From positions 310,001-374,000 of the forward strand of contig CAWJOG010000001.1 of NCBI GenBank assembly GCA_963844435.1: DNA of 64,000 nucleotides. Direction: 5' to 3'. The first letter of the stretch is position 1; every line of letters starts with the position of its first letter. A program made the position numbers and the translations under genes. The stretch comes from JBDSLU01 sp963844435 (lineage in GTDB: Bacteria > Acidobacteriota > Vicinamibacteria > Vicinamibacterales > Vicinamibacteraceae). The notes beneath the pieces are model-generated. The model did no database searches, was not told the origin of the DNA, and saw only the letters and a list, made by a program, of their open reading frames with translations. Positions 49,721-60,279 of the stretch are shown here, piece after piece.

Positions 49721-51448
49721 TCACTGCGTCCGGATGTCGACGCGGGTCTCGGCGCTCTCCTTGTAGCCGTAGCGAATCGCCTTGGCGCGAAGCGTCAGCG
49801 GCCGATCGACCAGGATCGGTCCGGTATACAGGCGCCACGTCGCGCTGGCTCCCTCGTCCGTGGTGTAGCCGATCGACGCGCCCTGGGTGGGAACGTAGAT
49901 CGCGATCTCCGTCGCCGAGCTGATCGCGAGCGAGGCCGACCGCGTCGGGCTCTCGCTGGTCCGGCGCGGGACGATGTACGGCTGGGCGGTCTCGGGCTGG
50001 ACGCCGCCCGGCCACATCCGCTGGATCATCTCGGGCTCGTTGACCAGGCCCTGATCGTCGATCCGCTCCATCAGGTCGGTCACGGCCCTGCGCAACCGCT
50101 CGAGCGCGGCGCGGTGCGCGGGCTCCGAAGCGAGATTGGCGATCTGATGCGGATCCGCCTTCGTATCGTAGAGCTCCTCGGCCGGACGCCTGGTCCGCAT
50201 CCAGAGCGCTGCGGGCCCGCTCAGCTTTCCTTCCGCCTGCAGCCGCAGCCATTCCTGCATGATCGCGCTCTGGTTCCGGTAGACGATGTGCCCCGCATAG
50301 GGGAGCTCTGGCGAGACGTTGCGGATGTAGAGATAGCGCCCGTCGCGGGCCGAGCGCATCATGTCGTACTCGATGTCCATCCGGTCGCGGGCGGCGAAGA
50401 CATACTGCGGCGCCGGTCCCGCCGTCGGTCCCACCAGCACGCGGCCCTGCATATGCGCCGGAACCTCGAGGCCGGCGACGGCCAGCGTCGTCGGAGCCAG
50501 ATCGATGAGGCTCACGAGCTCGTCGCTGACGGTGCCGGGCGCGAAGGGCGGCGCCAGCGACCTGGGCCAGCGGATCATCAGCGGCACGCGCAGGCCGGAA
50601 TCGTAGAGCGATCGCTTGGCGCGCGGCACGCCGTCGCCGTGATCGCTCCAATAGAACACGACGGTGTTCTCCGCCAGCCCGTCGTCCTCGAGCTGGGTGA
50701 GGATCTCCCCCACCTGCGCATCCATGTCGGCGATGTTGTCGTACAGGCGCGCCAGCTCCTCGCGGACCAGCGGCGTGTCGGGGTAGTACGGCGGGACCTG
50801 GATCGCGGCCGGGTCGGTGACGAGCGGCTTGCCCTTGCGCGACGGGCTGCTCGGAAAGCTGCGGCTCTCGTGCGTGATTTCGAGGTTGAAGACGGAGAAG
50901 AACGGCTGGCTCGGATCCGGCCGATTGCGCCAGTGCGCGTTCTGCCCGAGGTCGTCCCAGATCGTGAAGGGCACGCCGAACTGGTAGTCGGTCTTCACCC
51001 GGTTGCTCGTGAAGTAGCCGGCGGCGCGCAGGTATTCCGGGAACGCCTTGACGTAGAAGGGCGGCACGGCGAGATACGGACCGGGCAGCTCGGGCACGGT
51101 GTTCTCGGTCGTGCGCATGTGCTGCGCGCCGATCGCCTGCTGGTACATGCCCGTGATGATGGCGGCACGGCTGGGCGCGCAGACGGGCGCGGTCGTGAAC
51201 GCATGGGTGTAGCGGATCGACGCCTTCGCCAGCCGGTCGAGCACGGGCGTGCGCGCCAGGCGGTCGCCGTAGGCGCCCAGCCGCGGGCCCATGTCCTCGT
51301 TCGAGATCCAGACGATGTTGGGCCGGGACGGCGTTCGCGCGGCGGGCTGCTGGCGCGCCTGTGGCGTGGTGCGGGCGAGCGGCGCCGCCAGGACGATGGC
51401 GGCGCAGATTGCCGCCAAGCCGATCGATCGATGATGGAATCGTTGCAT
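49721..51448 (-). CDS. Secreted sulfatase (arylsulfatase family)
   Basis: The start is the ATG at 51448 (MQRFHHRSIGLAAICAAIVL), which gives a signal peptide; the longer frame upstream is not needed. The 575-residue enzyme has the metal site NIVWISNEDMGPRLGAYGD and the formylglycine motif C90-A-P-S-R in APVCAPSRAAIITGMY, plus FFSVFNLEITHE and FYWSDHGDGVPRAKRSLYDS with the expected Asp/His ligands. It cleaves sulfate esters or phosphonates in the periplasm. It needs a formylglycine-generating enzyme, which is not in this window. A C-terminal beta domain (about 480-575) may bind carbohydrate. Confidence 0.92.
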   Translation of the reverse strand: MQRFHHRSIGLAAICAAIVLAAPLARTTPQARQQPAARTPSRPNIVWISNEDMGPRLGAYGDRLARTPVLDRLAKASIRYTHAFTTAPVCAPSRAAIITGMYQQAIGAQHMRTTENTVPELPGPYLAVPPFYVKAFPEYLRAAGYFTSNRVKTDYQFGVPFTIWDDLGQNAHWRNRPDPSQPFFSVFNLEITHESRSFPSSPSRKGKPLVTDPAAIQVPPYYPDTPLVREELARLYDNIADMDAQVGEILTQLEDDGLAENTVVFYWSDHGDGVPRAKRSLYDSGLRVPLMIRWPRSLAPPFAPGTVSDELVSLIDLAPTTLAVAGLEVPAHMQGRVLVGPTAGPAPQYVFAARDRMDIEYDMMRSARDGRYLYIRNVSPELPYAGHIVYRNQSAIMQEWLRLQAEGKLSGPAALWMRTRRPAEELYDTKADPHQIANLASEPAHRAALERLRRAVTDLMERIDDQGLVNEPEMIQRMWPGGVQPETAQPYIVPRRTSESPTRSASLAISSATEIAIYVPTQGASIGYTTDEGASATWRLYTGPILVDRPLTLRAKAIRYGYKESAETRVDIRTQ

Positions 51449-51599
51449 GATGCGCAGCCTCACCGTGGCGCAGCCTAGCGCATCTGTTGCCGCGAGGGCA
51501 CCGCTTCTTCGACGCGCTGATTCGCCGGCCGATAGTCTCCTCTTGCCCCTCCAAGGTTTCGCGGGGCATTTCCGCTTCCTGATTGGGAGGCACAATGCC

Positions 51600-52258
51600 A
51601 TGACGAAGAGCAGCCATCGGGGCGTGTTGCTGTTGACGTTCGCGATCGGGTTTACTGCCTGCGACGGAAGATCCCCTTCAGGGCCGACACCGCTGCCATC
51701 CGCCGCGCCCAGGCGCGCCCAGCGCGCCCACCGTGACGGCTATCTCGCCCTCTAGCGGTTCAACCGTCCGCCCGACACGGGTCCTGATCAGCGGGACCGG
51801 ATTCCTGCCCGGGGCAACAGTGACGGTCGATGCCATGGCGCTGCGTTTCGTCGTCGTCGTCAGCAGCACGACGATCACGGCAATCGCCCCCGCTCACGCT
51901 GCTGGACCAGCCGACGTCGTCGTCACCAATCCGGGCGGTTCTGGCGGGACGCTGGCCGCGGCGTTCACCTACGCCTTCGAAGAGCCCTTCACGGTGACGC
52001 CCGAGCACCGACGCGGTTGACGCTGGAGGCCAAATGAGTGTGAGTTGGACGGCCCCGGGCGCTCAACCGGGCGACTGGCTCGCGCTATGCAAGGTGGGAG
52101 GGGGCTACGAGGACGACTGGTGGGGTCCTACGAATGGCGCGACGTCCGGCACGCGAACGCTCACTGCGCCGACGCGGCCGGGGCAGTACCAGTTCCGCTA
52201 CCTGCTGGACGACGATTTTCTCGACGCGGCGCGCAGCAGCCCGGTGACGGTGCGATGA
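51600..52258 (+). CDS. Secreted lipoprotein with IPT/TIG domain (frameshifted)
   Basis: The ATG at 51600 after GGGAGG gives MTKSSHRGVLLLTFAIGFTA and a lipobox Cys. A shift near 51715 leads to an IPT/TIG-type Ig fold (TAISPSSGSTVRPTRVLISG, then TGFLPGATVTVDA and ADVVVTNPGG). Another near 52010 leads to a second beta domain (MSVSWTAPGAQPGDWLALCK, then GQYQFRYLLDDDFLDAARSS) ending in PVTVR at 52258. Total is about 220 residues. The leader resembles that of the lipoprotein at 60280. Function is unknown; the domains suggest surface binding. Confidence 0.65.
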
Positions 52259-52351
52259 CAGCCAGGGAGGATGGTCGGAACCGATAAAATCTGGGCCCCG
52301 CGGGAAGGGGAGAAGATCTAGACTGATGGCACTACGGACGATCCTACGCAG

Positions 52352-52912
52352 GTGACCGCGCTGCTCCTCAAGTGGGGGCTCGGCGACGAGGCTGCCCTCG
52401 AGCGATTGATTCCGCTCGTCCATCAGGAGCTCCACCGCATCGCCCAGTGCTGCATGGCGGGAGAACGCCTGGGCAACAGCCTGCAGGCGACCGCGCTCGT
52501 CAACGAGGCGTTCGTGCGCCTGGTCGACGGGAAGGCGGTTGCATGGCATGACCGCGCGCACTTCCTCGCCGTGTCCGCACGCGTCATGCGGCGCATCCTC
52601 GTGGATCATGCGAGGGCGCGGCGCTCACAGAAACGCGGGGGGCTCGCGGCGCGGGTGACCTTCGATGAGGCGCTGGTGGTCACCGACGAACCGCGAGAGG
52701 ATTTCGTGGCGCTCGATGACGCGTTGGACGGGCTGGCGAAGTTCGACGAGCGCAAGAGCCGCGTCGTCGAAATGCGGTTCTTTGGCGGCCTGAGCGTGGA
52801 GGAAACAGCGGCGGTCCTGAAGGTGTCGGCTGACACGGTGATGCGGGACTGGCGACTGGCAAAAGCCTGGCTCCAGGGCGAGATGCGAGCCGAGCGCCCA
52901 CATGACGCCTGA
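52352..52912 (+). CDS. ECF-subfamily RNA polymerase sigma factor
   Basis: A GTG at 52352 opens 186 residues; an upstream ATG near 52326 would fit the family N-terminus only after a one-base shift. Region 2 reads LQATALVNEAFVRLVDG and HFLAVSARVMRRILVDHARA; region 4 reads RVVEMRFFGGLSVEETAAVL. This is the TIGR02999/ECF43-like group common in Acidobacteriota. Region 2.2 has Asn-Glu where ordinary ECF factors have the acidic DxxQE/DAED-type residues needed to contact RNA polymerase. The end overlaps the kinase start by 11 bases. Related factors are activated by Ser/Thr kinase phosphorylation. Confidence 0.9.
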   Translation: MTALLLKWGLGDEAALERLIPLVHQELHRIAQCCMAGERLGNSLQATALVNEAFVRLVDGKAVAWHDRAHFLAVSARVMRRILVDHARARRSQKRGGLAARVTFDEALVVTDEPREDFVALDDALDGLAKFDERKSRVVEMRFFGGLSVEETAAVLKVSADTVMRDWRLAKAWLQGEMRAERPHDA

Positions 52913-55835
52913 GCGCTGGAAGCGGATCGAAGAGCTCTTTCACGCGGCCAGCGCGCTGCCGCCAGATGCCCATCGCGCGTTCCTGGTCGCCTCCTGTCCT
53001 GATGACGAGCGGCTGCAAGGCGACGTCGAGGCGCTCTTGAACGAGTCGGCGTCCGAGGAGGGCTTCCTGGCCCGACGCGCAGTCGTCACCGCCTCGCAGT
53101 TCGTCGTCAATGCGGCGCCGGGCGCGATGACGGGGCGATCGATCGGCGGATATCACCTGCAGTCGCTGCTCGGCGCGGGCGGCATGGGCGAGGTGTACCG
53201 TTCGCGCGACGCGAAGCTTGGCCGCGATGTCGCGATCAAGATCCTGCCGCGCGCGTTCACGAGCGACCCGGATCGTCTCGCCCGCTTCGAGCGGGAAGCA
53301 CGGATGCTCGCGGCGCTGAACCATCCCGGCATCTGCGCGATCTACGGCTTCGAGGAAGCGGACGGCGTTCGCTTCCTGGTTCTCGAGCTCGTCGAGGGCG
53401 AGACGCTTGCGGCCAGGATCGCGTCGGCACGGATGCGTTCGGACGAGGCAGGCCTGTCCATTCCCGAGGCGCTGGCCATCGCGCGCCAGATCGCCGAAGC
53501 ACTCGAGGTCGCGCACGACAAGGGGATCATCCACCGCGACCTGAAGCCGGCGAACGTCACCATCACGCCGGACGGCCTCGTGAAGGTCCTGGACTTCGGC
53601 CTCGCCAAGGTCGTCGGCGGCGATGGGGCCACGCCCGATATCACCCACGTGCCGCTGGCGCCGGAGGCCGGAGGACGCGAAGGTGCCGTGATCGGCACGG
53701 CGGCCTATATGAGTCCGGAGCAGGCGCGCGGCCAGCCGGTGGACAAGCGCAGCGACATCTGGTCGTTCGGCTGCGTCCTCTACGAAATGCTGGCCGGTCG
53801 CGTCACGTTTGCGGGCGACACCGATGTCGGACTCGATCGCAAAGATCCTCGAGCGCGAGCCCGACTGGACGGCGTTGCCTGCCGCGACACCTGCGCCGAT
53901 TCGACGGCTCCTGCTCCGCTGCCTGGCAAAGGATCCGAGGCAGCGCCTGAGAGATATTGGCGACGCGCGGATCGAGATCGCCGCGATACCCGAAGTGCTC
54001 CCGGCCACTCCAGACGTGCAGGGAGCGCGCGCCGCACCGGCGAACGTCTGGTTGAAGTGGCTGCCGTGGGTGGCGCTGATGGCGCTCGCCGCGGCAGCGG
54101 TCGCGTGGGAGGCCTGGCGCAGCGTACCCAGCGAGGTCGCCGGGAACCCGCTCGCCAACGCCACGTTCGCGCGGGTCACCGATTGGAGCCGGCACGGAAG
54201 AGCAGGCGGACATTTCGCCTGATGGCAGGTTCGTCACGTTCGTCGCCGACAAGGCTGGAGAGTTCGACGTCTGGGTGAGTCAAGCTCGGCACCGGGAGGT
54301 TTCAGAATCTCACCCTCGATGGCCCCCCCATGGTCACGCCGGCCAATCTCCTGCGAAGTCTTGGGTTCAATGGCGACGGGTCGGAGATCTGGTTCAACCC
54401 CGAGGGTAATCCAGGACGAGAGAAGGTGCTCCTGCCGCTCACCGGCGGGACGCCTCGACCGTTCCTGCGCCGGGGGCACTCCACGCCCTCCTGGTCGCCA
54501 GACAACGCCCGCCTCGCCTTGATTCACTCCGACGCCCACGGCGATCCCCTGTACCTCGCCGATCGCATCGGCGCGAACCCTCACACCGTCAACGTACCTC
54601 CCCAGGACACGCAGCCGTTCTTCAGGGAAGGCAGGCACACACACAATCCGGTGTGGTCGCCCGACGGCGAATGGATCTACTTCGTTCACGGGACGGGACC
54701 GACCGGCCGGATGGACGTGTGGCGCGTGAAACCGTCGGGGGCGTCGCCGGAGCAGCTCACCTCCCGGCACGCAGACGTGAATTTTCTCGCGCCGCTCGAT
54801 CTGCGCACGCTGCTCTATGTGGCGCGCGCGGAAGACTGGTCAGGGCCGTGGCTGTGGGCCCTCGACGTCGAGAGCAAGGTGACTCGTCGAGTGACCGTGG
54901 GACTCGAGCAATACACCTCCGTGTCGGCGAGCCGGGACGGCCGTCGCGTCGTCGCCGCGGTGGCGAAACCCACGGCCAGCCTCTGGCGCGTCCCCTTGAA
55001 CGATCGCCGCGCCGGGGATGTCGATGCGCAGTCCTACCCTGTCCCGACCGAACGCGCCCTCGCACCGCGCCATCGTGGAGCGTCGTTGTTCTACCTCTCG
55101 CTCTCTACCCGAGGGACCGGTGACGGGCTCTGGCGGCTTCACAACGGCGAGGCGTTCGAAGTAACGAAGGGCGCCGACAACGTGCTGTCCGAGCCTCCCG
55201 TGGTGTCGCCCGATGGCAACCGTGTCGCGATCGTCGTCAGGCAGCTCGGAAAGCGCCAGCTCGCCATCATGTCGGCAGACGGCACCAACTCGCGGACCCT
55301 GGCTCCGTCCATCGAGATCCATGGCGTCGTGGGACAAGGCGCGGCTGACTGGTCGCCAGATGGCTCCTGGATCGTCGCTGCCGGCAGCGACGCGACGGCT
55401 CCGGGGCTGTTCCGGATCCCGGTGGACGGCAGCGCGCCCGTGCGGCTCGTAGAGGGATGGGCGTACAACCCGGTCTTTTCGCCGAATGGCGACACGATCA
55501 TCTATGCCAGCGGCTTCGGCGGCGCCGGCGGCGTGTCGGTGCTGCGTCGCATACGACCGGACGGCACACCAGTCTCCATGCCGGACGTCGGCGTTCGCGT
55601 GGGTGGAGCCCACCGCTTCCTGCCGAGCGGCCTTGGCCTGGTTTACCTGCGCAACGTTGAATCCAAGGACTTCTGGCTGCTCGATTTCGCCACGAACACG
55701 ACCCGCCAGCTCACGCACCTCGACGATCGCGGCTTCTTGAGTACGTTCGACATCACGCCTGACGGCACGCACCTGGTCTTCGACCGCACGCGCCAGAACT
55801 CCGACATCGTCCTCATCGACCTGCCCAGGAAATAG
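52902..55835 (+). CDS. Membrane Ser/Thr protein kinase with PD40 propeller (frameshifted)
   Basis: The ATG at 52902 overlaps the sigma gene. Residues 1-80 are a conserved helical leader (RWKRIEELFHAASALPPDAH, then LLNESASEEGFL). The kinase domain (about 85-350) has LLGAGGMGEVYRSRD, VAIKILPR, HRDLKPANV, VLDFGLAKV and YMSPEQARG. A shift near 53820 leads to LERE..DWTALPAATPAPIR and the membrane helix WLPWVALMALAAAAVAWEAW. Shifts near 54200 and 54290 lead to a C-terminal PD40 propeller (SPDNARLALIHSD, WSPDGEWIYFVHG) to the stop. About 975 residues. It probably senses envelope signals and phosphorylates the overlapping sigma factor. Confidence 0.87.
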
Positions 55836-55856
55836 CGCTGCGCCACTCGAGCGCGT

Positions 55857-57221
55857 CTACAGCTTTCTCAAGTACGCCAGGAGCGCGGCGCGCTCCTCGG
55901 GAGCCGGCCGACGATCGAAGTTCACGCCGTCGGTCGTCGCGATCGGCGGCACGACAGCGCCGGGGACCCGGACGAAGTTGACCTCCGCGCGCTTGAAGAG
56001 CGTGATGTAGTGATCGACCATCTCTTCGAGCGTGGCGGCGCTGTTGTTGATGAAGTACGGCGCGGTCTTGCTGATGCCCCGGAGCCCGGGCACGTCGAAC
56101 TTTTCCCAATCGTCCCTGGGCGCGGGCCCGCCAACGAAGCCGGTCAGGAGCGCACGGCCTGGATCGGAGGACGTACGGCGAACGAGGTCCCCGGCCGGAA
56201 GCGTGGTCCCCCCAGGGCCCGGCGTCGCCATCGACAACGCGATCTGGTAGGTGCGTACATTGCGAGCGAGCTGCGGCGGACATGCCGCGAAGACGTATCG
56301 CGCGGTCGGGTCGACGGGGCGTGGACACTGGCTGAAGATGTTGTGGAACCGGATCACCGGCGCAGGCGGATCGTTGAGCGTCGCCTGTGGCGTCGATTGT
56401 CCGGGGCCGCCGTGGCACTGGCCACAGGCGCGTTCGAACACCGTCTTTCCCTGTTGCTCGAGCGCGGTGAGCCTGCGATCGGGATCCGGCAACGGCACGG
56501 TGCCCTGACGCACGGCGTCCGACAAGGCGCGAACACGTTCGTTGGTGAACAACACACGCTGGAACGACGACAAATCGTCGAGCAGCCGTTGCGGCGGCGC
56601 CTGAAGGATCTGCGCGTGATTGGTCAGCGCCGCCAGCGCCTGCTCCTGGAGCGTCGAGAATCGTCCGTCCAACTGGTAGCCGCCAGTCTCGTTCGGTCCG
56701 CGTGGCCACAGGATGCCGTGATCTGGTCCGGTGAGCGCGACATCGTTCACGGTGGGAACGCTCCGCCACACATCGACTTCCGTCTCCGCCGACGGCAGGT
56801 TGGTCGCCGGATCGATGAGCCTGATGTTCGGCGGCAGCGTGAAGGTGATGCGAACGAGGCCGTTCTGGCGAAGATTGCTGAAATCGCTGGCGCTCTCGCC
56901 GTTGGTTCGGAAGTCATCCGCGTCAATCGGCCGGAAGAGCGGATCGTCGGCATCAGGATTCCACCTGCGCCGCCATTGCAGGAGCTGAAACCTGGCCTCC
57001 ACGCTGGCGGGCGAGAGCTGGAAGCTGTCCGTCGCCATATGGCAGTCGGCGCAGGCGCGGCCATTCGAGGACAATCCATCCAGTTTCCGGTCGAAGAACG
57101 CGTGAAAGCCGCGGACGACGGCATCGCAGGGCTCACCGCCGCAATGATCGATGCTGGCCGTCGTCAGCACTGTTGATGCGAACACGAGACCGCAGGCAGC
57201 TAGCCAAAATGATGTCTTCAC
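55857..57221 (-). CDS. Di-heme cytochrome c peroxidase/MauG-like periplasmic protein
   Basis: A GTG at 57221 gives VKTSFWLAACGLVFASTVLT, a signal peptide. The 454-residue protein has two heme motifs: CADCH near residue 55 and CGQCH near 260. The two-domain layout and the C-terminal segment (LRGISKTAPYFINNSAATLE) match the bacterial di-heme cytochrome c peroxidase/MauG superfamily. Such enzymes reduce peroxide or oxidise residues in partner proteins. The gene follows the receptor at 57287-60078 on the same strand after 65 bases, so the two likely form an operon. It is convergent with the kinase gene, 21 bases apart. Confidence 0.82.
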   Translation of the reverse strand: MKTSFWLAACGLVFASTVLTTASIDHCGGEPCDAVVRGFHAFFDRKLDGLSSNGRACADCHMATDSFQLSPASVEARFQLLQWRRRWNPDADDPLFRPIDADDFRTNGESASDFSNLRQNGLVRITFTLPPNIRLIDPATNLPSAETEVDVWRSVPTVNDVALTGPDHGILWPRGPNETGGYQLDGRFSTLQEQALAALTNHAQILQAPPQRLLDDLSSFQRVLFTNERVRALSDAVRQGTVPLPDPDRRLTALEQQGKTVFERACGQCHGGPGQSTPQATLNDPPAPVIRFHNIFSQCPRPVDPTARYVFAACPPQLARNVRTYQIALSMATPGPGGTTLPAGDLVRRTSSDPGRALLTGFVGGPAPRDDWEKFDVPGLRGISKTAPYFINNSAATLEEMVDHYITLFKRAEVNFVRVPGAVVPPIATTDGVNFDRRPAPEERAALLAYLRKL

Positions 57222-57286
57222 AGACGCCCTCCGATCTGTGAAGCGAGAACCGGCAGGAGAAACTTGAACGGTCTCGTGCGGGACGA

Positions 57287-60078
57287 TCAGCGACCCAGGT
57301 TGAGCCGCACGCTGAGCATCGCGCGGCGCGGGTCGATGAAGATGTCGGGCTGACCGAGATTGGCGGCTTCGTACGAGGCCGACCTGATGCTCTCCTCGGC
57401 CGTGTCGTTGAGGACATTCAGCACGTCCAGGGAGAGTTCGACTCGTCCAGCATCGCTGAGGCGGAACGCTCGTGAGATGCGGACGTCGAGCAGCGTCTGC
57501 GACGAGAGCCGCCTGGTTCCGCGCGGCTCGATCAGCACCGGCCGCGCCCTCTCGTGGGGGTTGATGAGCGCCGTCCGCGCCCAGGGCTTGCCGCTCAGAT
57601 ACTGCAGATTGGCTGCGACCACGAATCCAGTGCGTGCCACGTCGACCGCCGTCATCATCCGGGCCATGTGCGGGCGATCGTTGGGCAAGCGGCCGTAGGC
57701 GTTGATGAGATCGTTCGGATCCTGCCCGAAGGTGACCCCGGGAGCGAACGACGCTGGCGGGGAGCCCACGGTCGCGACCTGCGGGCCCGCTGCGGTCGTC
57801 CCGCTCGAGGGCTGCAGACCGTGCGCCCTCGACAGCGTGTAGGACCCGAGTACCTGCCAGCCGCTCGATCGTCGTCGCTCCGCGGCGATGACCAGGCCGT
57901 TGTACGTCAGCGAGTAGCCCTCCGGATTCGTCAGCTGAAAGAGACGTGCCTCCGAAGGCGTGGTCAGCCTCCAGACCTGCACAACCCGCCCATCGGTCAA
58001 CGGAGCTGACTCTTCGCGATACTCGCCGGCGAGTTCCTTCCATCCGACGAAGTCGCGGCCGTCCTTGCGGACGTACGCCACGGAGACCGCGAGCAGACGA
58101 CCCACCTCGCGATCCAGGCCGATCGAGTACCGATTCGTGTACGGCAGCCGGAGCTCGGGATCCAGCTGCACCTGACTCGAATCACGCACGAGTGTGGCAC
58201 CCGAGGGTTCCTGGACGATCGTAATCCTGGTCCTCCCCGGGTGAATCCCGCTGATCTCACCGGTCAACAGGCCCTGGCCGAATCTCCCGGCATTGGCTCG
58301 CAGCATCGTCCGGCCGGTCGGTGTCGAGCTTGATGACCACGCCGACGCGAGGCGACACGACGTTCCAGGAATCGACCGTGCCTCGGCCTTCGATGATCCG
58401 TCCGGTCTCGTGCACCAGCGCGTCGAACTCCGGCACGTCCTGGCTGATGGCGCGGCTGTGATCGAACCGCAGCCCCGGATTGATCGTGACGCGGCCCCCC
58501 AGCCGGACGGCGTCGCTCACGAACGCGGCGGCGGTGACGAACCGGCCGCCCGAATTGGCGGGCGCCTGCAGCGTGCGCTGCCTCAACACGCCGTTTATGT
58601 AGACAGAGCTTGCGCCGGTCGGAAGGACGGCGACCGCGCGATGCTCGCCCCGATCGACTTGCGCGCCCATCCTCCATTCGTGGTCCCCGCCGAGCCACCC
58701 CGCTCGATAGTGGCTGACGGTAGCCTTGACCGTCGTGCGCACTTGCCGCACCTGGCCGATCTGTTGGGGGCCGCCGCTCCAGATGTTTTCGGGCTGGTCG
58801 ATGCGATGGGGGATCGTCGGATCGCCCGAGGTCGGTGACGTGTCCTGCGTGAAGCGGAACCGCCCCACGCGGACGTCCCAGACCGTATTGGGTGAGGCCG
58901 TATGCGTGAGATGACCGAAATTGATCGCTGGCACTGACGCGTCGAGGGTTTGCGTCGCCCGGCGCGGCTTCGTCGCCGACGGCGTTTCGGGGTTGGACCA
59001 GAATTCATCGTGAACGCTCTGCACCAGTTGCCAGCCCGGAGCCAGGCGCCAGGTGAGCTTCGCGAACAGCTTGTCCTGCTCGTATTCCCTCGGGAGATCC
59101 GGATCGGTGCCCGGTTGGCTGTCGGAGTCGCGCAGGTGCTGGTATCCGGAAAAGAACCACAGTCGTTCGCGGACGACGGGACCACCAAGGCTGGTCGTGA
59201 AGTCACGATACTCCGCGCGCTCGTAGCCGCTGTCCAGCTGCCGCGCCCGATCGTACTCGAGCCGCACCGGCTGGCTGGTCAGCGCATCGGTTTGCGAGTA
59301 GTAGGCCGCATCGTACTGAAAGCGGTTCCCGCCGGACTTTGGTGATGACGTTGACGACGGCGCCCTGGACGTTGCCGTACTCGACCGACGCGCCCACCGA
59401 CTGGATCTGCAGCTCCTGAATGAAGTCGACGCCTGGATCGGCCCTCGAGACGCCGTTGCCTGTCGCGGTGATGCTCGTGCCATCGAGGAGATACTGATTC
59501 TGATCCACGCCGGAACCGAAGGCGGACACGAGGACGCTGCTGCCTGACGGAGACGTCGGCGAGATGCCGGGCGCGGTCTTGACCCAGTCCTGATAGCTGA
59601 ATCGTCTCATCGGGATCGCGTCGAGGTCCTCGGCGTCGAACCGAGTCCCGAAGCCCGCGTTTCGGGCATCGAGGCGCGAGCCGGATCCGTGCACCACAAT
59701 CGAGTCCGAGAGCGCTGCCAGCGTGAGAACAGGCGTTCTTTCGATGGTGGCCCCTGCCCCAATACGGATGTCGGCGTCCCGATACGGGCGAAATCCTTCC
59801 AGGACGATTTCGAGCGCGTACGATCCAGGCGGCACGCTCGGGAATCGCAACTGTCCCCTCTCGTCGGTCTTCGTCGTCAACTCCCCGCCAATGAGCGCTG
59901 GCGAGCTGATTCGGACGGCGGCACCCGAAATGACGCCGCCGGCCGCGTCCGTGACGGTGCCCACGAGGGCTCCCGTCAGTCCCTGAGCGATGGTGATCGC
60001 TGGAACCAGGAGGCAGGCGACCGTGAGGCTCTGCGCGAACAGCCTGAGAACGTTCACGCGTCTGGTGCCGCTCGTCAT
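57287..60078 (-). CDS. Oar-like TonB-dependent receptor (frameshifted)
   Basis: The start at 60078 (MTSGTRRVNVLRLFAQSLTV) gives a signal peptide ending at PAITIAQ. A carboxypeptidase regulatory-like domain follows (TGALVGTVTDAAGGVISGAA), then a plug (RFSYQDWVKTAPGISPTSPS, QNQYLLDGTSITATGNGVSR, DFIQELQIQSVGASVEYGNV). Shifts near 59340 and 58300 link to the barrel (YRDFTTSLGGPVVRERLWFF, VSPRVGVVIKLDTDR, RYSIGLDREVGRLLAVSVAY), which ends RAMLSVRLNLGR. About 930 residues. It transports an unknown ligand. It precedes the di-heme cytochrome gene and diverges from a lipoprotein. Confidence 0.83.
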
Positions 60079-60279
60079 GGCGTCTTCATATCTCTGAAGC
60101 GGCAACGGGACACGAAAACTTGCACGGGGCGACGCGGAGGGATGGCGGCTGAACGCCAGAAGCCTCGACGCTACCACCGAAGGCGACCGCGACGTGGCTT
60201 ATTGCGAGATTGAACCGTCCCCGGGCGTCTTCACGTTTCGGGCGCGATTTCCCGCTTCCCAGATAGTGGGGAGTGCGCA

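Noticed and set aside
50114..51478. A 454-residue plus-strand frame opposite the sulfatase
   Set aside because: It is an antisense shadow; the sulfatase carries CxPSR and the metal motifs.
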